From Doryteuthis pealeii (taxonomy: Eukaryota > Mollusca > Cephalopoda > Myopsida > Loliginidae), in contig CM042157.1 of NCBI GenBank assembly GCA_023376005.1, forward strand, positions 86,411,762 through 86,475,761: 64,000 nt of DNA, given 5' to 3'. The notes beneath the pieces were generated by a model. That model saw only the letters and a list, made by a program, of their open reading frames with translations. It searched no databases and had not been told where the DNA came from. Both the position numbers and the translations under genes were made by a program. Below, piece after piece: positions 41,555-51,190 of the stretch; within the stretch, counting starts at the first letter, position 1, and each line of letters starts with the position of its first letter.

Positions 41555-41730
41555 ATAAATTCCCAATAAGGAGAAACGACGATTCTGAAAATGGAGAGAT
41601 AGTGAGAGTAACAGAAGAGGTAGAGAGAAAGACAGACAGAGAGAGAGAGAGAGAGAGGAGGGGGGAGAGAGAAAGATAGGTAGGAGGGAGGGAAGGAGGG
41701 AGAGGGTTGAGAGAGAAATCTCAAATCGAC
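40775..41730. repeat. Higher-order GA-rich minisatellite
   Basis: Long GA tracts alternate with two spacer types. Type 1 contains 'ACGTAATAAATTCTCAATAA' and 'GGAGAAACGACGATTCTGAA' (starts near 41050, 41397 and 41552). Type 2 contains 'ATACGACG(TT/AT)TCGGAAGGG' (near 40874, 40968, 41227 and 41308). The alternation of spacer types shows duplication of composite units of a few hundred bases. The reverse strand reads as serine/leucine-rich frames of up to 222 codons that are artefacts. Confidence 0.9.
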
Positions 41731-42232
41731 CAATGAGACGGAAAATAAACAATGGTATCTACGTGATTATTTTAAGGATGCAGTTACCGAATAAGAATTT
41801 CGAGAAATGCATCATTTTCTTTGTCTGTGTCTGATTTTATTGTGCCGTATTTTGTCAATTCAATTTACGTGATCACACATACTTTGTCACTCATAAGTTC
41901 GGATAAACGCACAAAAAATATACTTATGTACACACACGAGTACACATATATACATACATACATACTGAGCCATGTGACACTATTTACGTTGTTTATTTGT
42001 TCGTAGGTCAGAAACCTAAGCTAGAGTTTATTTGTTCAGTCTGTCTAAAATTCATACATATACGCATACTTAGATTCATATTCGTATCTCGCTCTCTCTC
42101 TCTATTTATCTATCTATCTATCTCCCTCTCTCGCATATATTATATATTAAAATCCTAACCTTAATAAACTCAATTTTGATACTAGCTATAATTTTCTTAA
42201 ATGCCTTTAAACTCTGCCACTAACTACATTAA
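41731..42232. other. No gene seen
   Basis: Short CT/CTAT tract at 42092-42135; otherwise unrecognised. Confidence 0.5.
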
Positions 42233-42876
42233 TCTTATTATAATGGAGATTGTGTGTTTGTCTGTCTGTAACCGAAACTATATTACTATTCAAGTCACAA
42301 TTCCCTTTGTTATTTACGTAACATTCTCCATGATTTCATTTTTATTTAAACCTCAATTATTAATAAAATTGTTTTACATAATTAAGACTGTTGACCATAT
42401 CTACATACTAATAACATGCAATTGTATTTATATATATACAACAAAATAGCGGATTACAGTGTAAATGGGAAGGCTAATTTGCATATTGATATTTAAAATT
42501 TGATTTTAATAAATATATGTTTAGTATTATTGATTTCTAATTGTTTGGTTTTATCTTAATGAATATGATCAAAAATCTCGGGGATAAATCTTAAAAGAAA
42601 TCCATTAACATGAAGAAAAAACTGTAATATTATTCTTTACTTCCTATTTTAACTAAATAGTTAAATAAGGAAAATTTACCAATGAAAGACGGGAGTAATG
42701 GAAAATGATGGAAGAGTTAGTTTCAAAGTTGTTCTATTTTTCAATCATACCCCCTCTGTTCCAAATATTTTCTATCTGAATTCTTATTCAGTTTCATTAG
42801 CCTTTCTAATTTAATATGATATTTTATTATATTAAAACTTAAATACTTGCACCCGGAGGGTGCATATAATTGCTAA
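42233..42876 (+). mobile_element. Non-autonomous Helitron, complete copy
   Basis: It starts A|TCTTATTATAATGGAG and ends CTAA|T, with hairpin 'GCACCCGGAGGGTGC' ten bases before. At 644 bp it is the best full-length member of the long subfamily (others 819-1453, 27167-17817 region on minus strand ending 27817). No Rep/helicase. The intact ends and near identity to 819-1453 suggest fairly recent movement. Confidence 0.82.
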
Positions 42877-42962
42877 TAATAATAAATAATAATAATAATA
42901 ATAATAATAATGATAATAATAATGCAATAAAATAAGCAAATAAAAAAGAACACTAGTATATA

Positions 42963-43031
<69 letters not shown>

Positions 43032-43090
43032 TAGTGTTGTTTTTTTTATTTGCTTATTTTATTGTATTATTATTATTAATGTAGTTAGCG
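42877..43090. repeat. Inverted repeat around (TA)n, with AAT tract
   Basis: 'GCAATAAAATAAGCAAATAA' and 'GAACACTAGTATATATA' on the left are inverted on the right ('TATATACTAGTGTTG', 'TTATTTGCTTATTTTATTG') about a TA repeat of about 65 bases. An AAT/TAA tract precedes it. Confidence 0.9.
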
Positions 43091-43122
43091 GCAGAATTTA
43101 AAGGTATTTAAGAATATTAGCC

Positions 43123-43129
<7 letters not shown>

Positions 43130-43189
<60 letters not shown>
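43130..43189. repeat. (TA)n microsatellite
   Basis: About 60 bases of pure TA. Confidence 0.97.
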
Positions 43190-43194
<5 letters not shown>

Positions 43195-43559
43195 GAATGG
43201 AGGATGACAAACGGTATGATGAAAGTGCGGATAATTTTTTATTCTCCATCATATATATATTATTTTGAAAAAAATAAATATAATAAAATAAAAAATTATT
43301 TTCTAAAAATCCGTTGCAGCCGGGTTAATACTCATCCTGTTTGAAAAAGAGAATTTGTTTATTGTCGAATTTGAAATATGTCTTCTTTTTTCAAAAACTG
43401 TTACAATAAGATATACATGACTGTCGCTGACCGAGAAACGCGTGGCGGATGTGCTTATATTTGAAACTACCCCCTAACCTTTTTGCAACATCAATGTTTT
43501 CTTTTTGAATTCATATTATTTTCGTCTCCTCCCTCGATGAGTCCGGAGTAAAAAAAACA
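43190..43559. other. No gene seen
   Basis: AT-rich DNA upstream of the ribozyme. No matching inverted arm recognised for it here. Confidence 0.5.
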
Positions 43560-43608
43560 AGCTCTGAAGATGATTTTTTAAAATCGAAATATAGGTTCAA
43601 TATTAGCT
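43560..43608 (+). ncRNA. Hammerhead ribozyme (family 5)
   Basis: Helix I AGCT (43560-43563)/AGCT (43605-43608), core CTGAAGA (43564-43570), one extra T, helix II GATTTT-TT-AAAATC (43572-43585), GAAA (43586-43589), helix III ATAT-AGGTTCA-ATAT, U at 43603 and U17 at 43604. Compared with 17060 the loops, N7 and H17 differ while all pairs are kept. Confidence 0.78.
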
Positions 43609-44339
43609 ATGAATATGATATAAAATATTTTCATTTTAACAGGATTGTGTGTTTTCATACCCTTTTATCTATACTCATTTATTATCTTATCTTTATAATA
43701 AGTCACTTTTATTTATTCTTTTTTTTTCTCGAGTCTTTAAAAACACATTTTGTTGCATTGGTAACCATTGTCTTCTTACTCACAAAAGAAGACATACAGG
43801 AAAGAGACTCCGTTTTTAAAAAATTTAGTCCTTGAATGATTATCAACTGAAAACAGCGCCACCTATGAAGCACGACCATTCTTGACGTTCGTGTAAAATT
43901 GGAAGCCAAAGATAAGAAATTAGCAGAACGTTTCTAATGGCTTCATTAACTAATGGGAAATCGTGATTAAGTGCCCGGATGTAAATATACGAAGGAAAAC
44001 ATCTGTATTTAATGTAGTAGATAGTCAAGAGGATTTTTAATGTTGATAATTTGAACGTAAACATTTCAAATCGATGAGAATGACAGAAGAATGTAGATAA
44101 ATTGAAAATGTTAAGTGTTTGATGAGAAGTAACTTAAATTTAAAAAAAAATCGTTTTTAATTATTTTCACTTTGATAATCTCCCGCGCGATTTTAATTAA
44201 ACTTTGTGTGAAATGATTTTACGCTGAATTGCATTCTTTCTTTGAATATTAAGACTGAGTAGCAAGACCTGTGGATATACATTAGTATGCTGTTTTAATT
44301 ATTACAACGCTTGATATATTCACTTAAGAGCTATTAAAA
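43609..44339. other. No gene seen
   Basis: Mixed AT-rich DNA. Frames under 75 codons, none recognised. Confidence 0.5.
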
Positions 44340-44740
44340 TATTCTAATATGTAAAAAATATAATAATCTTTATTTAACTAACTTTTTTCTTTCCTTATTT
44401 TCCTCATTCATTATGTTCGATTGAAATAGATTAGCGTTATAGCTTCCGCGAATTCACATCCTTTATCTTCCTCAACTCTTTATTTCTTATATATTTTTCT
44501 TTATGGCATGCCCTTTTTCTTCTCTTCATAATAAAAAAAGAAAACGTCCATTATTTAGTTGAGGTGTCAACACTCATAAGAAATAAGAATTCGGTGGATA
44601 AGCAACACCAGATGATCAGGATTTACGTTCTTGTATTTCATCTTGGACGATTTGGACGGTCACATTTTTAACCAGAGGGTATTGCAAAATGATAACGGTC
44701 GTACCTTTAAGGAACGCAAAAATATATAGATTTAGTCCAT
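44340..44740 (-). repeat. Repeat W, minus copy
   Basis: Plus sense 'AGAGCTATTAAAATATTCTA' near 44329, 'AATTCGGTGGATAAGCAACA' near 44587 and 'TTTTAACCAGAGGGTATTGC' near 44668 are the reverse of 20780-21195. Confidence 0.6.
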
Positions 44741-44915
44741 CTTTATGCTGATTTCGTTTTTAAATACAAGCTGCTCGTTTTGAAAATCACACGTGTATGT
44801 GGGTGGTGGTGGTGGTGGGGTGTTTACGTGTGTGGAAATATTCACTGCATAAAGTGATGCACTTATGCACGCACACTTATGCATATATATATACTATAGG
44901 TGGTGCAGCGGTTGT

Positions 44916-44919
<4 letters not shown>

Positions 44920-44996
<77 letters not shown>

Positions 44997-45000
44997 AATC
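44920..45000. repeat. (TA)n microsatellite
   Basis: TA with two AT-shift interruptions. Confidence 0.95.
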
Positions 45001-45114
45001 CAAAAGTCCAGAGAAGAAATCTTCCTTACGACACAAGAGTTTTATTTCAAAAACCCTGTCGCAGTTTGAGAGCTCAATGTGTGCTCTTAATGTTAGAGTC
45101 ACAGAGCAAATATT

Positions 45115-45410
45115 TAAGTAAAGAAATAACAAAAGACTTAGAGATTTAGCATTATAGTCTATTTCAGGGAGCTTGGACAAATAGTCTAAATCTCCTGACT
45201 CATCAGATGCGAATGATGAATTCTTTATTACTTTAAAGGCATTTGAAAACAGATTTTTTAAAATAAAAAATAAAAAAAACTTTTTAAATGCCTTTAAAGT
45301 AATAAAGAATTCATCATTCGCATCTGATGAGTCGGGAGATTTAGACTATTTGTTTAAGCTCCCTGAAATAGACTATTAGGTAAATCTCTAAGTCTTTTGT
45401 TATTTCTTTA

Positions 45411-45420
<10 letters not shown>
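45115..45420. repeat. Long inverted repeat, about 135-bp arms
   Basis: Arms 45115-45252 and 45282-45420 share 'TTCTTTATTACTTTAAAGGC' and 'GATTTAGACTATTTG'. Each arm contains CTGATGAGTC...GAC, which looks like the start of a hammerhead, but GAAA is replaced by TATT. A TA repeat follows (45413-45463). Confidence 0.85.
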
Positions 45421-45464
<44 letters not shown>

Positions 45465-45577
45465 TATATAAGTATACAGGTTTTGTTGAACTGTACAGAC
45501 CATTCTTGTCGGAAAAGTTTTTGGTTGATCCTTTCTAATTTTCGGGCCATCTTTTTAGTGTTGGGGTGTAACTGGTG

Positions 45578-45640
45578 TAACAGTCCACCAAATGTTTCAA
45601 AACGAGCGCTTTCGGCAATACAGTTTGCCATCATCAGGTA
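45578..45640 (-). ncRNA. Hammerhead-like relic
   Basis: Minus sense CTGATGA, an extra T, strong helix II GGCAA/TTGCC and GAAA are all present. A short helix III AGCG/CGTT is possible, but helix I does not pair beyond one base. Probably dead. Confidence 0.35.
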
Positions 45641-46399
45641 GGAAATGATGGTATGGTTTTGAGTCTCGTTTTTAACGAGAACGAGTAGTAGCAAGGAATT
45701 AGAAGTGGGAGGTAATAACAATTGGTAACAAAAAAATCACTACTGCATCACTCGCTCGAACCACTACCATTCCTACAACCTCCCAATACCAATTGGTGTT
45801 GCATGTAACAACAAAGATGAGTACAATAGTCCGAAAAATCCAAATAATACAGATAGAAATATATTGTTATATCCAGCGAATTTGAAAGTAAAGAAAAATT
45901 ATTTTCATTTCCGATTTCCAATTATGTTATTATTTTAGTTTCGGACATCGAAGGAAAATAATTATTAAAAACAAAAAAGTCCGGTGTCTTTTCTTAATTC
46001 GTTTGAACATAAGTAAATGGATAAATAAAAATACAAAGCGCCAAAGAAAATCGATTATTTTTCTCTTTGTTTTCAATTTATCTTAAAAAAGATCAAAGTC
46101 TTCAAATAAATTTAATTATATCTTTATCTAAATCCATATCAACAATACTTTTTTTAATTTTATTTTACCGCCAAAAGTATTACAACAAGCGAGCATACAT
46201 TGTTTTCTTCTTTTTCGAAAATTCTCTTCTTAATTTATTTACTGGATTTAAATTGGTTCGTTATTTCATTGCTTGACATGATTAACAAACATCTTTATTA
46301 TCTTTTTAGCTATTGGGACGATCTAATTCCTACTGTAGCAAAGAATCGAGTGACAGCTTAACTTTTTAAAACAAATTAATAGTAAACGTGTCACTTGCA
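45641..46399. other. Mostly unrecognised; HHR-SINE tail trace
   Basis: 'AACAACAAAGATGAGTACAA' with 'TAGTCCGAAAAATCCAAATA' (45800-45850) is an HHR-SINE tail. The rest is AT-rich and without recognised content. Confidence 0.5.
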
Positions 46400-46409
46400 T
46401 CTCCTTCTG

Positions 46410-46505
46410 GGCGCCATGTACTTATTGATTAAGCTTTGCCGAGTGGTTGCAAAACATCGTGTGCATTTGGGCACCTAGTGAGGCTCGAACTGACTTATTG
46501 TTGTA
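46410..46505 (-). mobile_element. SINE3 fragment
   Basis: 'GGCACCTAGTGAGGCTCGAA' and 'GATTAAGCTTTGC' correspond to the tRNA-like element seen at 48360-48475 and, in plus sense, near 56900. Confidence 0.5.
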
Positions 46506-46555
46506 TACTCTCTTATTCTTATTCTTATAATCGTCTTTGGTATCTTATGTTCTTC

Positions 46556-46557
<2 letters not shown>

Positions 46558-46625
<68 letters not shown>

Positions 46626-47012
46626 GAAAGAACTTGTCAACTAGTGGATTTTGCAGTGCCAGTAGATCACAGGGTGAAGTTAAAGGAAAATGAAAAAATA
46701 GACAAATATCTGGACCTTGCCAGAGAACTGAAAAAGTTGTGGAATATGAAAGTGAAAGTGATACCAATTGTAGTTGGTGCACTTGGAACAGTCCCAAAAG
46801 GATTAGAAAAGGGCTTGGAAAGTTTGGATATCAGAGGAAGAATTGAAACCATTCAGAACACTGCACTGCTGCAATCTGCCAGAATACTCAGAAGAGTCCT
46901 GGAGACCTGAGGAGACTTGCTGTCCCTCAGACTCCAGTGAAAGACCATCAGCTAACACTGATGTGAAAACTCAAAAGGAGTAAATAAAAATAATAATATA
47001 ATAATAATAATA
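46558..47012 (+). pseudogene. R4/Dong-like LINE 3' end, second copy
   Basis: It begins inside about 63 bases of AAT repeat. An open frame runs through 'RTCQLVDFAVPVDHRVKLKE', 'YLDLARELKKLWNMKVKVIP' and 'VGALGTVPKGLEKGLE' to a stop at 46908. This copy lacks the stop found in 38665-39304 but is 5' truncated before the RPD motif. The 3' untranslated part ('GGAGACTTGCTGTCCCTCAG') is about 97% like copy 1 by eye and ends in AAT repeat. Confidence 0.72.
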
Positions 47013-47102
47013 ACATCTTTTCAGCTAGTATATTAGGTCTGAGACCTGTCAGCTGTTCCTTATAAATATTCATTTTAAATCCACAGAATATTTCATGTCA
47101 TT

Positions 47103-47702
47103 TCACAGATTATCCAACTTTGCCTTGAAGCAGTTTAGAGATGGGGCATTCACTACTGATGATGGTAGTTTATTCCATGTATTCACCACTCTGTAGCTAA
47201 AATAATTTTGTCTTGCGTTTGCTTTACAAGATTTTTTAAGGAGTTTTAATTCATGTCCCCTTGTATAGGTATTTTGAGAAATGTTTAGTAGGTCAGAGTT
47301 CGTTGAATAAAAACCATGCGTGTATTTGTAGGCTTCAATCATATCCCCTCTTATACGTCGGAAAACCAGATTTGGTAGGTCAATGTTCCTAAGTCTTTCT
47401 TCATACGAAAGGGATTTTAAATTATTCACTAATTTAGTAGCTCTCCTCTGGACTCCCTCAATGAGTTTTGTGTCCTTGATGAGTCTTGGGCTCCAAACCA
47501 CATTAGCAAACTCCAAATGAGGTCTCACCAATGCAGTGTACAAATTTTTCAGCATTTCTTCATCCATGTACTCATATGACCTCCGTATCAGTCCTAATAT
47601 CATATTTGCTTTATTCACTTGTATTCTAGATGTTCTTCTTGTAGCGTCTGGAACTTTCCATTTGGGAACTTCATGTCTGGTCTTCCATTGGGGATTTCTC
47701 AT
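47103..47702 (-). pseudogene. CR1/L2-like LINE C-terminus fused to repeat X leader
   Basis: The 199-codon frame is open. Residues from about 30 on read 'VNKANMILGLIRRSYEYMDE', 'LYTALVRPHLEFANVVWSPR', 'IEGVQRRATKLVNNLKSLSY' and 'RQNYFSYRVVNTWNKLPSSV'. That is the thumb and C-terminal part of CR1/L2-like polymerases, ending at the usual place ('FKAKLDNL'). The first 28 residues translate the CCAGAC-rich leader of repeat X, which continues upstream, so the start codon is not the LINE's own. It is open by being young or by chance; endonuclease and catalytic domains are missing. Confidence 0.8.
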
Positions 47703-48005
47703 CTATCATAAGCCCTGAGTCATTGATTGTTTTTGGATAAATAACTCAAGACTTCGATTTTCTTTATATCATATTTTATTTCAAAATCCCCATCCAGACT
47801 ACCTGCACAGATTGAGTATGGCAGCGCACTTAAGCGCGACTTGCTCTCTCCGTGGTTTGGCCAATACTATCTAAACTAACTCTTTCTAATGTAAACTGGA
47901 AGAAACCTTCTTTCTCATTTCTCTACTGATTCTCACGGTACCCACTGGAAAAGAGATCAAGATGAGTTCAAGACGTGTCACTCAATCCTCCATGACATCC
48001 TACTC
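47620..48005 (-). mobile_element. LTR-like repeat X, minus copy
   Basis: Plus sense 'ATAAGCCCTGAGTCATTGAT' and 'CAAGACTTCGATTTTC' are the reverse of the conserved X border and its preceding AATAAA region (minus-sense 'GAAATAAAATATG'). Leader words run into the CR1-like fragment at about 47620. Confidence 0.55.
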
Positions 48006-48029
48006 CAAGGCTGCTAGCCGTAACTCATA

Positions 48030-48130
48030 ACAGCCATTTTGGTTTCTACACTAATTGTACATAAGTGTTAGGGTACTAACAATTATGTAACATTATAATT
48101 TGCTAGTCTAGCTTGTTAACCATGACACAA
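48030..48130 (-). mobile_element. SINE3 fragment
   Basis: 'TTTGCTAGTCTAGCTTGTTA' and 'ACCATGACACAACAGG' match the head of 48360-48475 in minus sense. Confidence 0.45.
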
Positions 48131-48216
48131 CAGGAGGTACCTATATAGACACCTGTAGTTTCATAATATGCTTTGAAGAAAAAAAATAGAAAACCACGGA
48201 ATATTCCAAAATATGA

Positions 48217-48260
48217 ATTTATTCTTATAAGATTTCGATTTATACGACCTTCATCAGAAC
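48217..48260 (-). ncRNA. Hammerhead-like motif
   Basis: Minus sense: helix I GTT/AAT (three pairs, one wobble), core CTGATGA, extra A, weak helix II GGT/ATC, GAAA, helix III TCTT-AT-AAGA with A15.1-U16.1 and a bulge, A17. The core is intact but helices I and II are marginal. Confidence 0.45.
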
Positions 48261-48359
48261 ATGTGTTGAAATGATGTGTGGAGATGGTGGGTTGGAAATA
48301 CTCCGTGTTTTTCTATTTTTCTACATAATGTCGGATTTAATACCATATTTGACTCCCAT

Positions 48360-48478
48360 ACTAAGCTTTGCTTAGTTGTGGTACAAGGTTGGATTAAGGA
48401 GCACCTAGTAAGACTCGAACTCACAAGTAATTGTTTGCTAATCTAGCTCGCTAACCATGACATTTTTTCCAACTTTCC
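48360..48478 (-). mobile_element. tRNA-like SINE3
   Basis: Minus sense 'GTCATGGTTAGCGAGCTAGA' (A-box region) and 'GTGAGTTCGAGTCTTACTAG' (B-box) with a spacing typical of tRNA-derived promoters, followed by 'GGTGCTCCTTAATCC'. Confidence 0.6.
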
Positions 48479-48561
48479 ACCAAGCCAGAATATAAAGAAA
48501 GCTAAGAAAAGATTAGGTGTGGCACAAGGTCGCATAAATGGAGCAGTAGATATATTCAGTA

Positions 48562-48680
48562 GATTACGGCCATGTCACGCTGAAAGTATTTGTTTCTACT
48601 GGATCGCTGAAGTTAAGCAGCTATCAGCCCGTTCGGTACTTAGTTGGGTGACGGTTAAACAAAGGCAAATAATGTAAGCA
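48562..48680 (+). pseudogene. 5S rRNA-derived pseudogene 1
   Basis: 'ACGGCCATGTCACGCTGAAA', 'GATCGCTGAAGTTAAGCAGC', 'CGGTACTTAGTTGGGTGACG' follow the order and spacing of animal 5S rRNA (box A 'GAAGTTAAGCA', then the conserved AGTACTTGGATGGGTGAC region, here with AGTT for GGAT). The 3' strand of helix I no longer pairs with the 5' end, and several loop bases differ, so it is not a functional gene. Confidence 0.8.
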
Positions 48681-48737
48681 ATTGAGCCCTTTGTTTATCA
48701 AAATTACTTGATTCGGCGTGTAATAACCTGAAAATGG

Positions 48738-48855
48738 TTCTTACGGTCATGTCAAACTGAAAGCACCAGTTCCCGCTAGATTATTGAAGTTAAACAGTAA
48801 TGAGCCTATTCAGTGCTTAATTGTGTGACTACTTGAGCAAAAGCAGGTACTGTAA
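48738..48855 (+). pseudogene. 5S rRNA-derived pseudogene 2
   Basis: 'TTACGGTCATGTCAAACTGA', 'AAGCACCAGTTCCCGCTAGA', 'TTGAAGTTAAACAGTAATGA' and 'CAGTGCTTAATTGTGTGACT' follow the 5S order again. It retains 'AAAGCACC', which copy 1 lost, while copy 1 keeps a better box A. Same orientation, about 57 bp after copy 1: a remnant tandem or a dimeric 5S-derived SINE. Confidence 0.75.
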
Positions 48856-48862
48856 TAAAAAA

Positions 48863-49118
48863 GGACCATATGACCTTAAGGCACCCCTTTTGCGATTTCG
48901 ATTTGTGGGGAATTTTTTTCCATTTACACCGTCAAAATCAGGTTAATTGTTAACAGACGATTTTTAGTTTTTTTTTCTAAATTATAAAACTAACCCCTAA
49001 CCCTAACCCCTAACCTAACCCTAACCCCTAACAAACAACCGGATTTTTACGGTGTAGATGAGAAAAGTGTCCTCACGAGTCGAAATCGCAAAAGGGGTGC
49101 CTTAAGGTCATATGGTTC
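48863..49118. mobile_element. Telomere-repeat MITE, second copy
   Basis: TIRs 'GGACCATATGACCTTAAGGC' and its inverse end at 49118. The interior has 48990-49033 with AACCCTAACCCCTAACC repeats, opposite in orientation to the copy at 35237. The interior also includes 'CAACCGGATTTTTACGGTGT', shared with copy 1. It begins 7 bp after the second 5S pseudogene. Confidence 0.8.
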
Positions 49119-49149
49119 GAAAACAGAGTTCTGTTTGTTATTTGACCCT

Positions 49150-49570
49150 TCCTTAGGCTAGACGAGGGTCGCAGAGACCCCCTCCGATCAATCGGCTGGT
49201 CATGTCAAGTCCTAGCACCTATATGATTGTCCCAACCCTATTGCCCTTATGGCAAGCCCCAACCCTTTTTTAAAAATCCTATATGTGCTACAAGGCGGTG
49301 GCTGAGGGTCTTAGTGTCATGGACATGTTAAACTCAATCTGAAGCTCTAGCGAGTGTGGAGTGCCGCTTCATTACCATTACTCCCAGGTCCACCCTGACC
49401 CGGAGTGGAAGTACCTAGTAGGGTCCCATCTATGGGTTAAATAGAAGAAAATGTGTTTAACAAAATGTGTTTTAAAAATTGATTTAAAGAAAAGAATACC
49501 CATCAAGAATGAATAAAACGAAACGTTTCCGGCATAAAATAACCCAACAAGGGTTGACATGCCTTAGAAA
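49150..49570 (+). mobile_element. Repeat Z
   Basis: 'GGTCGCAGAGACCCCCTCCG', 'CTATATGATTGTCCCAACCC' and 'GGGTCCCATCTATGGGTTAA' through 'TGACATGCCTTAGAAAATCC'. The first 100 bp of the family are missing. Confidence 0.75.
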
Positions 49571-49711
49571 ATCCAAAAAGAAAAGACACTACGCGAGTTA
49601 TCCATCCGGGTTTCATGAAAAAATAAAAAAAATAAAGAGGAGTAACCCTGACATACTTTTGGTTTCATAGAGCTCAGTGACTATACCACCTATGCAAATT
49701 TTTTCACTAAT

Positions 49712-49813
49712 CAATAATAATAATATTAATAATAATAATATTGATAATAATAATAATAATAATAATAATGATGATGATGATGATAATAATATAATAATAA
49801 TAATAATAATAAT
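49712..49813. repeat. (AAT)n/(GAT)n microsatellite
   Basis: AAT/TAA repeat with a GATGATGATGAT core at 49769-49783. No LINE is attached. Confidence 0.95.
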
Positions 49814-50036
49814 GTCTCGACAACAAACAAAAAGGCCCGTTGCCATTTTGCTTGCCTTTTCTTTTGGGTTCTAACGAAACACAATTTCCGAGCGAGACAT
49901 TTTGGTGATGATATCGCATATATGGTGATGATATTCTTTGGTGACGATATCTTTAAGATATAACACAGATGAAATTAGCAATTACATAAATCAGCAAGAG
50001 GATATCAGCACCGACACAACTTTTATTTATTTAAGA

Positions 50037-50283
50037 GTCGGGTTAGCTCAGTCAGTAGAGCATTCGGCTAGAAACCACAAGGTTCCTAGTTCGATACCGG
50101 TCCTCGCCAACTCAGCGTATGAGTAGCACAGGGATCTGTGCGGTAAAGTAAGGAGCTGATGGAAGGCGTGGAGCTCTACCTCACACGCTAAAAATAATCT
50201 CCTTGATCTAGCGCAAGGGAAAAGGGGATAGACTCCCTCGCTGATTGGCTGATACCGACTTTAAGCCGCCCCGACGATTTTAC
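50037..50283 (+). mobile_element. tRNA-derived SINE2, full copy
   Basis: A clean copy from 'GTCGGGTTAGCTCAGTCAGT' to 'CCGCCCCGACGATTTTACT'. B-box 'GGTTCCTAGTTCGATACCGG'. Confidence 0.88.
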
Positions 50284-50329
50284 TTTTATGCTTACATTTT
50301 TTAGAACTTATTTCAGACAAGTTATCTTC

Positions 50330-51190
50330 GATTTGGTTGGTTGGTTGGATTTTTCGGCATGTCAACCCTTGTTGGGTTATTCTATGCTAAATACAGTTAC
50401 TCAATTTTTCTAAAACTCAGTTTTTAAACGCACCTTTTTAAACTCATTTTTTCTTTTTAACCCATAGATGGGACCCTAACAGGTACTACCAATCCGGTTC
50501 AGAGTGCACCTGGAAGTAATGGAGATGAAGGGGCACTTCACAGTCCCCAGAGCTCCAGATAGAGTTTAGTGTCATACCTAGGACATTAAGACCCTAAGCG
50601 ACCGCATTCTATCACATGGAGGCGCGTGATCTAATGGTTAGAGTCATAGGGAATGGACTCGTCGATCCGAGTTCAATTCCTGGACGAAGCTGTTTGAATT
50701 TCACATAGCGCTAATACCCTTAGGAAAGTTATGAATCCAATTCTCCCCCCAACTATGGGTAAATATCAGGGCAGACTGAGCTGTTTAACCTTGGTTAGGC
50801 AACCGGTCTAGGAGAAGGAAAACTCTGAATTCAAACCTGTTGAACTCCGCTTAAGAAATTGATCTTATCCTGTGTCGTATCCTGCTCGTGCGGAGGGGTT
50901 GGTAAATAGATATTTGATAAAAAGGACTGGAGCTTTTCATAAGGGCAATAGGGTTGGGACAATAATATAGTTGCCTGGGTTTGACGTAATTAGCCGATTG
51001 ATCAGAGGGGCCTGTCCGCCCGACAGTCTTGCCTAAGTAAGGAGCAAAGTGTTGTAAATCATAGACTGCTCATTCACAAGGGTTCCATCCTTAAGCATCA
51101 TGGGTCGCCACCCAGGTAGCAGCTTTGGAATGTATTTACTCCTCTGTAGAGGTGCAGTCGATGTATTCTAAAGCTCCAGCGTGATTTTTC
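50330..51190 (-). mobile_element. Repeat Z split by a SINE1 insertion
   Basis: Left part 50330-50617 (tail side, with 'GGTTGGTTGG' edge) and right part 50911-51190 are consecutive in the family (compare 9240-9845). The break falls in the '...CTAGCACCCATATGATAAAA' region of the family. Confidence 0.8.
50618..50910 (+). mobile_element. tRNA-derived SINE1 nested in repeat Z
   Basis: Full-length SINE1 from 'GGAGGCGCGTGATCTAATGG' to 'CTCGTGCGGAGGGGTTGG' with a very short TAAATAGATA tail, unlike the long (TA)n tails elsewhere. Because the tail is short, this insertion may be younger or the tail has not expanded. Confidence 0.85.

Noticed and set aside
41065..41733. 222-codon serine/leucine-rich frame on the minus strand
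   Set aside because: A reading of the GA minisatellite; no unique sequence beyond the spacers.
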